Source: Acidobacteriota bacterium (lineage in GTDB: Bacteria; Acidobacteriota; Thermoanaerobaculia; Gp7-AA8). From it: DNA of 64,000 nt. The notes under the pieces were generated by a model. That model saw only the letters and a list, made by a program, of their open reading frames with translations, searched no databases and had not been told where the DNA came from. The translations under genes and the position numbers were made by a program. The stretch lies in assembly GCA_003223645.1 (NCBI GenBank), contig QHVT01000010.1, positions 173,747 to 237,746 on the forward strand, written 5' to 3'. Below, piece by piece: positions 17,893 to 30,686 of the stretch. Every line of letters begins with the position of its first letter. Within the stretch, counting starts at the first letter, position 1.

Positions 17893-20745
17893 ATGCGCGC
17901 ACGGTTACCGGTCCTTGTGCTTTGCATCGCACTCGCGTGCTCCGTCAGTACGGACGCGGCCGAGCGCGGGTTTCCGCTGATCACTGTCTATCCCCCGGAA
18001 GTGCACAAGGGCGGCCCGCAGAATTTCGACGTCGCGCAGGACGCGCGCGGCGTTCTCTATTTCGGCAATCTGCACGGCCTCATGACCTACGACGGTGCGT
18101 GGTGGCGGATGCTGAAACTGCCGGACGACCAGGTCGCGTTGGGCGTCGCCACCGATCGCCACGGCCGCATCGGCATCGGCATGGTCAACGACTTCGGCTA
18201 CGTCGCGGCGGACGGCAGCGTGCACTCGCTCCTCGCGCAACTGCCGGCGGACAAACGCGAAGTCGGCGACGTGCGCTCCGTTTGTACGACGAACGATGGA
18301 TTCCTGTTCGTGGCCGAGCGGAGTCTGTTGCTATGGGACGGACGCGCGACACGCGTCGCCGCGGAATTCGACGCGAACAAAGCGCCGCGCGGATGTCTGT
18401 CCGATGCGAACGGCATCTACGTGTTCGGCGCGAACGGATTGCAGCGCTTTGCGCCGCTTGCGCCGACGTTGATCGACGGGCGGGTGGATGTGGTGGTGCG
18501 GAACGGGAACGCATTCATTGCAGCTGTGCGAGATGTCGGGTTTTTCGTGATCAATGCCCCCGCCCCGGGAGCGGGAGCGGGCACGGGCGCGGGCACGGGA
18601 AAAAGCGTTCAACCCTTCTCACCCGCCGCATCCGAATGGATGAAAAAGAAAATCGTCACCGGCGGCTGTCGCCTTGCCGACGGACGCTTCGTCTTCGCAA
18701 CGCGGCAGAACGGCATTGCGATCGTTGACGCGAACGGAGACATCGAGCAGTTCATCACCGATGCCGCGGGATTGCCGGATGCGGTCATCTCGCGCGCGTT
18801 CGTCGATCAGGAAGGCGCGGTGTGGCTGTCGATGGAAGGGCCGGTGGTACGCATCGACGTCGCGTCGCCGGTCTCGATTTTCGACGCGCGGCGCGGATTG
18901 AAAGGCGGCACGAGCGACGTCGCGCGGTTCCACGGAATGCTCTACGTCGCCAGCACGCACGGGCTGCACAGCATCGACGCGCACGGCAACGTGCAGCGCA
19001 TCGAAGGGATCCGCGACGCGTGGCGTGTATTGCCGGTCGACGATGAGCTGCTCGTCGGCACGAGCCGCGGCATCTATCGACTCACGGACAGCGGCACGCT
19101 CGATCATTTCTACGATCGCGAAGGCGAGATCTACGACCTGCAACGCTCGCAGGTCGACTCCACACGCGTCTGGATCGCGCAGCGGCACGGCCTCGGCAGC
19201 ATGCGCCGCGAGCACGGCAAGTGGATTTACGAAGACGTCGTGCCCGGCGTGCCGGAGTACGTGTCGTCGGTGATCGAGCACGGCAACGAAGTGTGGTGCG
19301 GCACGGTGTTCAACGGGTTCGTGCGCGTGCGCGATCCGAAAAGTCCAAAGCCGCAGATCAAAGAATTCGGCGCCGGTGAGACGAACGTGTACGAGGTCGG
19401 CGGACGCGTCGTCGCCGTGCGCGCGACCGGCGAGATCTTCAGTGTCGACAAAGCCGATCGCGCCGTCCGCGATCCGCTGCTCGGCCACATCCAGGCGCCG
19501 CCGCCGTTCTTCGTCGTCCTCGAAGATCAGCGCGGCGATCTCTGGATCAACTCGATTCCGCCGCGCGTGTTCCAGCGCCTGCCGGGCGGCACGTACGCGC
19601 GCGAAGGACGGCCGCTCGTCGCCGTGACGGCATCGGACATCCAGACGCTGCGCGCGCTCGACGACGGCACGGTCTGGTTCGCAGCCGACAAGGGACTTTT
19701 CCGTTACGAGCCCTCGCCGGCAGCAACGACTTCCATTCCGCAAACTAAACCGCTGATCGAGCGCGTGATCGCCGGCGAGAACGCGATTGCGAGCGGCGCG
19801 CGCCTGCATCACAAATTCGGACGCCTGCACTTCGAGTTCGCGCCGGCGTCGTATCGTCCCGGCGTCGAGTACCAGTACCGCCTCGATCCGATCGACGAGG
19901 CGTGGAGCCGCTGGACCGATCAGCCGTTCATCGACTACACCACGCTCGAAGCCAACGACTACACGTTCCGCCTCCGCGCGCGCGGTCCGTCGCTGGCGCC
20001 GAGCGCGGAGCGGCGCTGGACGTTCACCGTGCTGCCGCCGTGGTATCGCACCACGTGGGCGTACGTGCTGTGGGCCGCGCTCGCGATCGCGCTCATCGCG
20101 GCGATCACGCGTCTGCGCACGCGCGCGCTGCGGCGCCACGCCGAACAGCTGCGCACGCGCGTCGCGGAGAAAACCGCGGAGCTGCAGTCGACCGTGCAAC
20201 TCCTCGAACAGGCGAACTCGCGCCTCGAGGTGCTGTCGCTCGAAGACGACCTCACCGGCATCGCCAACCGCCGCTACTTCGAGCGCGCGCTGAACGATGA
20301 ATGGAACCGCGCGCGCCGGCGCGAGCAGCCCCTGGCGCTCGTCCTTCTCGATCTCGATCACTTCAAGGCGCTCAACGATCGCCGCGGACATCCCGCCGGC
20401 GACGATTGCCTCCGCCGCGTCGGCGCGTTCCTCGCCGACGCCGTGAAGCGCAGCGGCGAAGTCGTCGCGCGTTACGGCGGCGAAGAGTTCGCGATCCTTC
20501 TTCCCGGCGTCGACGCCAACGGCGCGCTGCGCATCGCCGAGATGTTGCGCGAAGGCATCGAGCGCCTCGGCAACGTGACCGCGAGCTGCGGCGTCGCCGC
20601 GCTCATCCCCGTGAACGAGACGCCCGACCAGCTCGTCGCCAGCGCCGACCGCGCGCTTTACGCCGCCAAGCACTCAGGGCGCAACTGCGTGCGCGTCGCC
20701 GACGAGAGCTCGACCGGGACTTGGCTGCGGGACGCCTCGGCATAG
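17893..20745 (+). CDS. propeller sensor with Y_Y_Y domain and GGDEF diguanylate cyclase
   Basis: 950 residues. Signal peptide (PVLVLCIALACSVSTDAA), two-component-regulator-type beta-propellers (~30-630), a Y_Y_Y domain (~640-715; LHFEFAPASYRPGVEYQYRL), one membrane helix (~719-740), a short coiled coil and a GGDEF domain. The active motif is RYGGEEF at ~860 and IANRRYFERALNDEW opens the domain, so it should make c-di-GMP in response to a periplasmic ligand. The inhibitory site reads RSGE instead of RxxD. A GCCCGCG-family half element (18,555-18,600) is translated in frame in the propeller (APAPGAGAGTGAGTGK). The stop TAG is the first word of the repeat downstream. Confidence 0.92.
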   Translation: MRARLPVLVLCIALACSVSTDAAERGFPLITVYPPEVHKGGPQNFDVAQDARGVLYFGNLHGLMTYDGAWWRMLKLPDDQVALGVATDRHGRIGIGMVNDFGYVAADGSVHSLLAQLPADKREVGDVRSVCTTNDGFLFVAERSLLLWDGRATRVAAEFDANKAPRGCLSDANGIYVFGANGLQRFAPLAPTLIDGRVDVVVRNGNAFIAAVRDVGFFVINAPAPGAGAGTGAGTGKSVQPFSPAASEWMKKKIVTGGCRLADGRFVFATRQNGIAIVDANGDIEQFITDAAGLPDAVISRAFVDQEGAVWLSMEGPVVRIDVASPVSIFDARRGLKGGTSDVARFHGMLYVASTHGLHSIDAHGNVQRIEGIRDAWRVLPVDDELLVGTSRGIYRLTDSGTLDHFYDREGEIYDLQRSQVDSTRVWIAQRHGLGSMRREHGKWIYEDVVPGVPEYVSSVIEHGNEVWCGTVFNGFVRVRDPKSPKPQIKEFGAGETNVYEVGGRVVAVRATGEIFSVDKADRAVRDPLLGHIQAPPPFFVVLEDQRGDLWINSIPPRVFQRLPGGTYAREGRPLVAVTASDIQTLRALDDGTVWFAADKGLFRYEPSPAATTSIPQTKPLIERVIAGENAIASGARLHHKFGRLHFEFAPASYRPGVEYQYRLDPIDEAWSRWTDQPFIDYTTLEANDYTFRLRARGPSLAPSAERRWTFTVLPPWYRTTWAYVLWAALAIALIAAITRLRTRALRRHAEQLRTRVAEKTAELQSTVQLLEQANSRLEVLSLEDDLTGIANRRYFERALNDEWNRARRREQPLALVLLDLDHFKALNDRRGHPAGDDCLRRVGAFLADAVKRSGEVVARYGGEEFAILLPGVDANGALRIAEMLREGIERLGNVTASCGVAALIPVNETPDQLVASADRALYAAKHSGRNCVRVADESSTGTWLRDASA
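18555..18600. repeat. half palindromic element inside the sensor gene
   Basis: GCCCCCGCCCCGGGAGCGGG followed by AGCGGGCACGGGCGCGGG, the arm type of the 14,762 and 16,140 elements. In frame, adding about 15 Ala/Gly/Pro/Thr residues. Confidence 0.85.
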
Positions 20746-20841
20746 GACGAATAGGACAAATAGGACGAATAAGACGAATAGGACAGTCCTACGATGTCCT
20801 ATACGTCCTATTCGTCCTATTCGTCCTATACCGTCCTATTC
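20741..20841. repeat. palindromic element (ATAGGACGA family)
   Basis: Five tandem ATAGGACGA/ATAGGACAA-type words, then five TCGTCCTAT/TACGTCCTAT-type inverted words around AGTCCTACGATG. It begins within the last codons of the GGDEF gene and provides its TAG. Confidence 0.95.
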
Positions 20842-20875
20842 ACCTTCGTCCGCGGGATAAACTAAATCCCACATC

Positions 20876-23221
<2,346 letters not shown>

Positions 23222-23224
<3 letters not shown>

Positions 23225-23314
23225 CGCTGCGCGCTATGGCGGGCGCGCTGCGCGCGATGGCGGGGCCATCTGCGCAGCCGCCATCCGCCATCCGCCATCC
23301 GCCATCCGCCATCT
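23222..23314. repeat. composite repeat region (GCGCGCTGCGCGC and GCCATCC words)
   Basis: GCGCTGCGCGCTATGGCGGGC-like hairpin words are followed by five tandem CCATCCG units, the arm type of the element at 9,327. It separates the hybrid kinase and Ser/Thr kinase genes. Confidence 0.85.
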
Positions 23315-23331
23315 ATAATTCGTCCCGTCCA

Positions 23332-24648
<1,317 letters not shown>

Positions 24649-24942
24649 TCACTCCTCCGCGTCCGTCTTCTCTTCCTTCGCCTTCTCCCGCGCCGCCTTG
24701 AACGCGCGCTCGATCTCCTGCCACGCGCGCTCAAAGCCGCCCTTCAGCTCCGCGCCGCCGCCCTTCTGCAGGCCGACGAGAATCTCCTTCGCCTCGATCA
24801 GCGTCTGCCGCAGCGTCCCGGTGACCTCGCTCAGATCGCCCTTCGCCGCTGCGAACGATTCCTTCGCGCGTTCTTCGAACTTCTCGACGTCGATGCCCCA
24901 GTCGCGGAGCGCGTCGGCGACAGATTTCTTTTCGTCTGACAT
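24649..24942 (-). CDS. small charged helical protein, unknown
   Basis: 97 residues, Lys/Glu-rich and probably coiled coil (KFEERAKESFAAAKGDLSEV, FERAWQEIERAFKAAREKAK). Its stop abuts the stop of the kinase-receiver gene (convergent). No recognised family. Confidence 0.7.
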   Translation of the reverse strand: MSDEKKSVADALRDWGIDVEKFEERAKESFAAAKGDLSEVTGTLRQTLIEAKEILVGLQKGGGAELKGGFERAWQEIERAFKAAREKAKEEKTDAEE

Positions 24943-24952
24943 ACGTACAGTG

Positions 24953-25027
24953 TAGTGGAGCGGCGGCCGCTCTCGGCCGCCGGATTCTCGCGAGGGCTCG
25001 GCGGCCGAAGCGGCCGCCGCTCCACTA
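24953..25027. repeat. palindromic element (GTGGAGCGGC family)
   Basis: Outer arms TAGTGGAGCGGCGGCCGC and GCGGCCGCCGCTCCACTA. Read on the minus strand, its edge supplies the TAG stop of the PBP1A gene (25,025-25,027). Confidence 0.95.
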
Positions 25028-27580
25028 CGGCGGTTTTGTGGCCGTCGTATCCGTCTGCACCGGCGGCGGCTCCGAGGTCGTCGTATTCGTCGTATCCGTC
25101 TTGAAAATCCCGCCTGTCAGTGTCGTGTCGGTGGTCGGCGCGGGCGGCTGCGGCGGCGGCACGTACGTCGACGTCGTATCCGTCGTCGTATAGGTCCCGG
25201 TCGTATCCGTCGTCGTGATCAGATTGCCGAACTCGTCGTACATCGGCACCACCACGTTCGGCATCGTGTGCAGCGTGCAGAGTTGCGTCGGCTCGGTGCC
25301 GCTCTTGAACGCGGAGCGCTCGATCACGTTAGGCGGGCAGTACTGCGTGCCGAGACCGCCGCTGATGTCGTCGATGTCGGCGAACGTCATGCCGGACGGA
25401 ACGGCGAAGTCGGTGTTCGGCTGCCCGGCCGTCGCGGTAAGCATGTAGCGCGTCCACATCGGCACCGCGCCGTCGGCGCCGGCGAGTCCGGTCGGATCGT
25501 TGTCGTCGAAGCCGACCCACGCCGCGGTCAAGGTTAACGGGGTAAACCCGATGAACCACGCGTCGCGCTTGTCGTTCGTCGTTCCCGTTTTTCCGGCGGC
25601 GATCTTGCGGAAGCCCATGCCCCGCGCGCCGGCGGCGGTGCCGCGGTTGACGACGCCCTTCATCACGTCGGTGAGCACGTAGACGTCGCGCGCGGGAAAG
25701 ACCTGCTGTCCCTGCTCGTCCTCCGCGCCGCCGACGACGCGTCCGCGATCGTCGGTCACGAAGCGGATCGCGCGCAGCGGTTTGCGCATGCCCTGCCGCG
25801 CGATCGTCGAATACGCCTCGGCCATCTCGATCGGCGGGATACCGACCGCGCCGAGGAGAATCGACGGATTGCTGTCGTCCATCTCCGAGTCGACGCCGAG
25901 GACCTTCGCGGTCTTCAAAATGTTCGCGATGCCGACGTCGAGTCCGATGCGTACCGACGCGGAGTTCAGCGACTGCTCGAGCGCCATCTTCACCGTGACG
26001 TTGCCCATGTAGCGGTCGTAATTGCGCGGAGACCAGTCCGCGGACCAGCGCCGCTTCAGCACGAATCGCGTGTCCGACACGACCGTCGCCGGCGTGATGT
26101 TTTTGCCGGAGAGACTCGGCTCGAACGCGGTCAGATAGATGAAGGGTTTGAAGAGCGAGCCGATGAGTCGCTTCGATTTCAGCGCACGATTGAACTGGCT
26201 GCGCTCGTAATTGCGGCCGCCGACGAGCGCGCGAATCTCGCCGGTCGGGACGTCGACGTGAATCAGCGCGGCTTCCAGCTCCGGCGAATGACTGCGCAAA
26301 CGGCGGCTGCTCTTCTCGAGATTGCGCAGACTCTGCTCGACCGTCTGCGCGGCCGCGTCCTGCGCGCCGAGGTCGATCGCGGTGTAGATGCGCAGCCCGC
26401 GTCCCTTCACATCCTTGATGCCGTAGTCGGTCGCGAGCTCCTGCAGCACGCGGTCGACGTAGAACGGAATCGATCCGAGTCCGGTCTTTTGTCGAAACGG
26501 CTTGACCGGCAATTTCGCGGAGCGCGCTTCGTCGAACTGCTGCTGCGTGATTTTCTTTTCCTTCAGCATCAGCTGCAGCACGGTGTTGCGCCGCCTCATC
26601 GCCGCCTCGGGGTTCGCGAACGGCGAGTAGTTGTTCGGACTGCGGATCATGCCGCCGAGCAGCGCGGCCTCGGCGATCGTCACCTCCGACACCGGCTTGC
26701 CGAAATAGAACCGCGACGCTTCGCCGACGCCGAGGATGGAGATCGATCGGTTGCGTCCGAGGTAAATGTCGTTGAGATAGGCCTCGAGAATCTCGCGCTT
26801 CGAATAGCGCGCGTCGAGCACGACCGCCATGAACGCCTCGACCACCTTTCGCTTCATCGTGCGCTCGCTGGTGAGGTAGTAGTTCTTTACGAGCTGCTGC
26901 GTGAGCGTCGAGCCGCCTTCGGCGACGCCGCCTTTGCGCATGTTCTTGAACACCGCGCGCACGATGCCGAACGGATCGACGCCGGGGTGCGACCAGAACC
27001 GCACGTCCTCGGTGACGACGACCGCATCCTGCAACTGCTTCGGCACCTGTTCGAGCGTGACGGGACTGCGATTCTCGAGTCCTTCGCTGAGCAGCGACGT
27101 GAGCAGCTCCGGCTCGAGCGCGGCTTTCTCGACGCTCACCGAGTCGATCTGCGACTTCGTGATGACGACGTGCACGCGTTGCGACGGATACTCGCCGGTC
27201 GGATGGCGAAACGCGCGCGTGAAGATGTCGGCGCCGTCCGCGGTGCGCGCGTACTCGCCGGCCTGCGCGACGGGATCCACTTCGCGATATCCGAGGCGAT
27301 CGAGTTTTTCGAGCAGATCATCGAGCTGCAGCGGCACGCCCGCGGTGAGCGGCATGTAGTCGGCGTAGATGCGCGTCGGCAATCGCAGGCGTCGCACTTC
27401 GAATCGTCCGACCGCCGAGCGATACGCCCAGATGCCGACGATGACGAAGAGAAGGAAGCCGATGCCGACGGCCCACGAGATCGTGCGAAAGACCGTGCGG
27501 CGCGTCGGTTTGCGAAATTGAAAACGCCGTCGCGGCGGCGGCGCGTCGGGCGGCGGCGTTTGCGCTGGAAGATCGGTCAT
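25025..27580 (-). CDS. class A penicillin-binding protein (PBP1A type)
   Basis: 851 residues. A cytoplasmic Pro/Arg-rich start, one membrane anchor (ISWAVGIGFLLFVIVGIWAY), a GT51 glycosyltransferase domain (TEDVRFWSHPGVDPFGIVRA, EGGSTLTQQLVKN) and a transpeptidase domain with SxxK in GSLFKPFIYL, SLNSAS (SxN) and KTGTTND. It polymerises and cross-links peptidoglycan at the outer face of the inner membrane. The C-terminal ~70 residues are a Thr/Asp/Pro-rich tail of TTDTT repeats, not part of the catalytic fold. The next gene on the strand upstream encodes a PgeF-like peptidoglycan-editing protein. Confidence 0.96.
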   Translation of the reverse strand: MTDLPAQTPPPDAPPPRRRFQFRKPTRRTVFRTISWAVGIGFLLFVIVGIWAYRSAVGRFEVRRLRLPTRIYADYMPLTAGVPLQLDDLLEKLDRLGYREVDPVAQAGEYARTADGADIFTRAFRHPTGEYPSQRVHVVITKSQIDSVSVEKAALEPELLTSLLSEGLENRSPVTLEQVPKQLQDAVVVTEDVRFWSHPGVDPFGIVRAVFKNMRKGGVAEGGSTLTQQLVKNYYLTSERTMKRKVVEAFMAVVLDARYSKREILEAYLNDIYLGRNRSISILGVGEASRFYFGKPVSEVTIAEAALLGGMIRSPNNYSPFANPEAAMRRRNTVLQLMLKEKKITQQQFDEARSAKLPVKPFRQKTGLGSIPFYVDRVLQELATDYGIKDVKGRGLRIYTAIDLGAQDAAAQTVEQSLRNLEKSSRRLRSHSPELEAALIHVDVPTGEIRALVGGRNYERSQFNRALKSKRLIGSLFKPFIYLTAFEPSLSGKNITPATVVSDTRFVLKRRWSADWSPRNYDRYMGNVTVKMALEQSLNSASVRIGLDVGIANILKTAKVLGVDSEMDDSNPSILLGAVGIPPIEMAEAYSTIARQGMRKPLRAIRFVTDDRGRVVGGAEDEQGQQVFPARDVYVLTDVMKGVVNRGTAAGARGMGFRKIAAGKTGTTNDKRDAWFIGFTPLTLTAAWVGFDDNDPTGLAGADGAVPMWTRYMLTATAGQPNTDFAVPSGMTFADIDDISGGLGTQYCPPNVIERSAFKSGTEPTQLCTLHTMPNVVVPMYDEFGNLITTTDTTGTYTTTDTTSTYVPPPQPPAPTTDTTLTGGIFKTDTTNTTTSEPPPVQTDTTATKPP

Positions 27581-27603
27581 CGTGCGCCCCTCATTAGAAG
27601 AAT

Positions 27604-27690
27604 GTGGCGACCGCTGCCCTCAGCGGTCGCGCGGCGCGAAGCGCCGCTGGCGGCGAAGCCGGCAGTGCCGCTGAGGGCAGCGGCACCCAC
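27604..27690. repeat. palindromic element (CTGCCCTCAGCGG family), second copy
   Basis: GTGGCGACCGCTGCCCTCAGCGG ... CCGCTGAGGGCAGCGGCACCCAC, with an internal GCGCCGCTGGCGGC segment. It lies between PBP1A and PgeF; compare 9,653-9,706 inside a gene. Confidence 0.95.
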
Positions 27691-27715
27691 AAAGCTTTCG
27701 ATGAGGGGCGCGTCA

Positions 27716-28399
27716 TCACTGCGCAACCACCTGCAGATTGCGGCCGCTGGTGCGGTCGCGGCGATAGGAGTGGAAGATTGATCCGTCGCAGCGCGTGCAG
27801 AGCTCGGAGTCGGAAATGCGTGTGTCGTCGAAGCCGCGCTGCTTAAGAATCGCGCGTGTCATCGCCGGCAGGTCGACGTGCGGCTTCGCGTAGGAGCGAT
27901 CGACGAACGCCTCATCGAATTGCGCCGCGACTTCCTCGCCGACTTCGAAACAGCAGACGCGGATCGACGGGCCGAGGAATGCGAATGCGCTCGACGGATC
28001 GAACGCGGATGCGCGCTCGAGCGCGTCGATCGTGCGCGACGTGATTTGCTGTGCCGCGCCACGCCAACCGGAGTGAACGTTCGCGATGATACTTCGGGCC
28101 GGATCGACCATCGTGACAGGCAGACAATCGGCAATTTTGATGCCGAGGGAGACGCCGCGGCGATCGCTCCACAGCGCGTCGCACGCAGACGCCTGCTCGC
28201 CCTCCGCCGCGCGCTCGACGTTCACGCCGTGCACTTGCGTGCACGTCGAGAGCACGCTGTCGATGCCGAACCGCTCGCGGATCAGTTGCACCAGATCGTC
28301 GCGAAGCTTTCCGTCGTAGTCGATCGACGTGCAGAACACCGGCGCATCGGGCGCGACAGCGATGCGGCCGACGCGGGAGTTCTCGATCGTCCAGGTCAT
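27716..28399 (-). CDS. pgeF: peptidoglycan editing factor / purine nucleoside phosphorylase (DUF152, laccase-domain)
   Basis: 227 residues. YfiH/PgeF marks: STCTQVHGVNV, IADCLPVTMVDP, NVHSGWRGAAQQ and SIRVCCFEVGEEV; the Cys/His residues bind zinc. Family members act on purine nucleosides and, in E. coli, keep L-Ser out of the peptidoglycan stem. Placed directly upstream of PBP1A on the same strand, which fits cell-wall work. Confidence 0.88.
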   Translation of the reverse strand: MTWTIENSRVGRIAVAPDAPVFCTSIDYDGKLRDDLVQLIRERFGIDSVLSTCTQVHGVNVERAAEGEQASACDALWSDRRGVSLGIKIADCLPVTMVDPARSIIANVHSGWRGAAQQITSRTIDALERASAFDPSSAFAFLGPSIRVCCFEVGEEVAAQFDEAFVDRSYAKPHVDLPAMTRAILKQRGFDDTRISDSELCTRCDGSIFHSYRRDRTSGRNLQVVAQ

Positions 28400-28488
28400 A
28401 GGCTCATAGGCTCACAGGCGCATGGGCTCACAGGCGCATAGTGTCACGCTCGTGAGCCCATGCGCCTTCTCGCCTCCGAGCCTCATAC
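28395..28488. repeat. palindromic element (CATAGGCTCACAGGCG family)
   Basis: Tandem GGCTCATAGGCTCACAGGCGCATGGGC words, then GTGAGCCCATGCGCCTTCTC and CCTCCGAGCCTC. It overlaps the start of pgeF and lies upstream of the deacylase gene. Confidence 0.85.
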
Positions 28489-28497
28489 AATCCGCGG

Positions 28498-30264
28498 ATG
28501 CGCAAACTGCTTCTCGCGTGCCTTGCTCTCACCGCGTGTACTACCGCGACGACGTACGACACTGTCATTCGCAACGCGACGATCTACGACGGCAGCGGCG
28601 CGCCGCCGATTCATGGCGACGTTGCGATCAAAGCCGATCGCATTGCCGCGGTTGGAACGGTCAGCGGCCATGCAGCGAACGAGATCGACGCGCACGGCAT
28701 GGCCGTCTCGCCCGGCTTCATCAACATGCTCAGTTGGGCGACGGAGTCGCTGATCGTCGACGGCCGTGCGATGGCGGACGTGAAGCAGGGCGTCACGCTG
28801 GAGATCTTCGGCGAGGGGTGGTCGATGGGACCGCTGAACGACGCGATGAAAGCGGAGATGAAGAAGCAGCAGGGCGACATCAAGTTCGACATCAACTGGA
28901 CGACGCTGCGCCAATATCTCGATTCGCTCGTCGCGCGCGGCATCTCCGTCAACATCGCGTCGTTCGTCGGCGCCACCACCGTCCGCATGTACGTCCTCGG
29001 CGAAGAGGACCGCCCGCCGAACGCGCGGGAGCTGAACCAAATGCGCGCGCTCGTGCGCCAGGCGATGGAAGACGGCGCGCTCGGCGTCGGCTCGTCGCTG
29101 ATTTACGCGCCGGCGTTCTACGCGAAGACGCCGGAGCTGATCGAGTTGTGCAAGGCCGCATCGCCGTACGGCGGCATGTACATCTCGCACATGCGCAGCG
29201 AAGCGAATCGACTGCAGGAAGCGGTCGACGAGCTGATCACGATCGCACGCGAGGCGCACGTGCCCGCGGAGATCTACCACCTCAAGGCCGCGGGCAGCGC
29301 GAACTGGCCGAAGATGGACGCCGTCATCCGGCAGATCGAAGCGGCGCGCGCGCAGGGACTGCGCATCACCGCCGACATGTACACCTATCCCGCCGGCGCG
29401 ACGGGACTCGATGCCGCGATGCCGCCGTGGGTGCAGGAGGGCGGCTTCAACGCATGGCGCAAGCGGCTCATGGATCCGGAGACGCGCGCGCGTGTGATCC
29501 GCGAGATGCGCACGCCGACCGACGCGTGGGAAAACCTGATGGTCCTCGCCGGCTCGCCCGACCGCGTGCTGCTGATCGGATTCAAGAACGAGAAGTTGAA
29601 ACCGCTGACCGGAAAAACGCTCGCGCAAGTTGCGGCGATGCGCGGCGTGTCGCCGGAAGACGCGGCGATCGATCTCGTGATCGAAGACGAGAGCCGCGTC
29701 GACACCGTGTACTTTCTGATGTCCGAGGACAACATTCGCAAGCAAATCCAACAGCCGTGGGTGAGCTTCGGATCGGATGCCGGCGCGTCGGCGCCCGAGG
29801 GCGTGTTTCTGAAGAGCAGCACCCACCCGCGCGAATTCGGCAACGTCGCGAAGCTCCTCGGCCAATACGTCCGCGACGAAAAACTGATCCCGCTCGAAGA
29901 AGCGGTGCGGCGTCTGACATCCCTCCCCGCGACCAACCTCGGCATCGCCAACCGCGGCGCGCTCCGTCGCGGCTACTTCGCGGACATCGTCGTTTTCGAT
30001 CCAAACACCATCCGCGCGAATTCCACGTTCGAGAACCCGCGCCAGTACGCGACCGGAGTCGTGCACGTCTTCGTCAACGGACAGCAAATCCTTCGCGACG
30101 GCGAGCACACGAACGCGAAGCCGGGACAGGTCGTACTGCGCGACAGCGCGATGCCCCCCACCCCCGACTCGGGCGCCACCCCGGACTCGGGCGCGGGACC
30201 TCGGAACGCCGGCGTCCCGCCGGCTGGACGGCAGGCGTCCTCGCCTGCCGGGAAATCGCGATGA
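28498..30264 (+). CDS. D-aminoacylase-like amidohydrolase lipoprotein
   Basis: 588 residues with a lipoprotein signal (LLLACLALTAC). Amidohydrolase superfamily, N-acyl-D-amino-acid deacylase group: YDTVIRNATIYDGSGAPP, GMAVSPGFINMLSWATESL, GALGVGSSLIYAP, ISHMRSE, TADMYTYPAGATGLD, FGSDAGAS, STHPREFGNVAKLLG and RRGYFADIVVFDP. The usual HxH metal motif after PGFID is absent (FINMLSW), so metal use or activity may differ. The last ~35 residues come from two repeat elements (30,163-30,253). Confidence 0.85.
   Translation: MRKLLLACLALTACTTATTYDTVIRNATIYDGSGAPPIHGDVAIKADRIAAVGTVSGHAANEIDAHGMAVSPGFINMLSWATESLIVDGRAMADVKQGVTLEIFGEGWSMGPLNDAMKAEMKKQQGDIKFDINWTTLRQYLDSLVARGISVNIASFVGATTVRMYVLGEEDRPPNARELNQMRALVRQAMEDGALGVGSSLIYAPAFYAKTPELIELCKAASPYGGMYISHMRSEANRLQEAVDELITIAREAHVPAEIYHLKAAGSANWPKMDAVIRQIEAARAQGLRITADMYTYPAGATGLDAAMPPWVQEGGFNAWRKRLMDPETRARVIREMRTPTDAWENLMVLAGSPDRVLLIGFKNEKLKPLTGKTLAQVAAMRGVSPEDAAIDLVIEDESRVDTVYFLMSEDNIRKQIQQPWVSFGSDAGASAPEGVFLKSSTHPREFGNVAKLLGQYVRDEKLIPLEEAVRRLTSLPATNLGIANRGALRRGYFADIVVFDPNTIRANSTFENPRQYATGVVHVFVNGQQILRDGEHTNAKPGQVVLRDSAMPPTPDSGATPDSGAGPRNAGVPPAGRQASSPAGKSR
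30163..30253. repeat. two repeat elements forming the deacylase C-terminus
   Basis: CCCCCGACTCGGGCG/CCCCGGACTCGGGCG words, then ACGCCGGCGTCCCGCCGGC and GGCAGGCGTCCTCGCCTGCC hairpins. All are read in frame just before the TGA. Confidence 0.85.
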
Positions 30265-30683
30265 GAGACCTCGACCTCGGCGACGGAATCATCGTGCCCG
30301 CGGAGCTGCTGCGCGCGACCACCTCGCGCAGCGGCGGCCCCGGCGGACAGAACGTGAACAAAGTCGAGTCGCGCGTCACGATCGAAGTCGCCGTCGACAC
30401 GCTCCCGCTCGATGACGAAAAGAAAACGCGCATCCGCGAGAAACTCGCCACACGCATCAACAAAGACGGCGACCTGCGCGTGACCTCGCAGTCGGCACGC
30501 TCCCAACTCGCAAACCGCGATCACGCGATCGAGCGACTGGAAGCGCTGCTGCGCGACGCGCTCAAGGAACAGAAGCCGCGCAAGAAAACGAAAGTGTCGC
30601 GCGCAGCAAAGCGGAGGCGGGTGGACGAGAAGAAGAAGATGGGAGAGAAGAAGAAGCTACGACGCGTGCGCGTCGATCTTTGA
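30261..30683 (+). CDS. arfB: ArfB-type peptidyl-tRNA hydrolase (ribosome rescue)
   Basis: 140 residues; ATGA overlap with the deacylase stop. RF-1-like domain with catalytic GGQ in SRSGGPGGQNVNKVESRVTI, and a basic C-terminal tail (KKKMGEKKKLRRVRV) that threads the mRNA channel of stalled ribosomes. It frees peptide from tRNA on non-stop ribosomes. Confidence 0.92.
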   Translation: MRDLDLGDGIIVPAELLRATTSRSGGPGGQNVNKVESRVTIEVAVDTLPLDDEKKTRIREKLATRINKDGDLRVTSQSARSQLANRDHAIERLEALLRDALKEQKPRKKTKVSRAAKRRRVDEKKKMGEKKKLRRVRVDL

Positions 30684-30686
30684 ACG

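Noticed and set aside
18619..20673. 684-codon minus-strand frame opposite the GGDEF sensor
   Set aside because: No motif, and the plus strand has propeller, Y_Y_Y and GGEEF signatures.
20741..20841. ATAGGACGA repeats as a small CRISPR array
   Set aside because: Words are only 9-10 bp without spacers and are followed by their inverse complement, so it is a palindrome.
24649..24942. Small helical gene as an artefact of the neighbouring palindrome
   Set aside because: The frame lies before the palindrome, has a proper ATG and ends exactly at the kinase stop; kept as a hypothetical gene.
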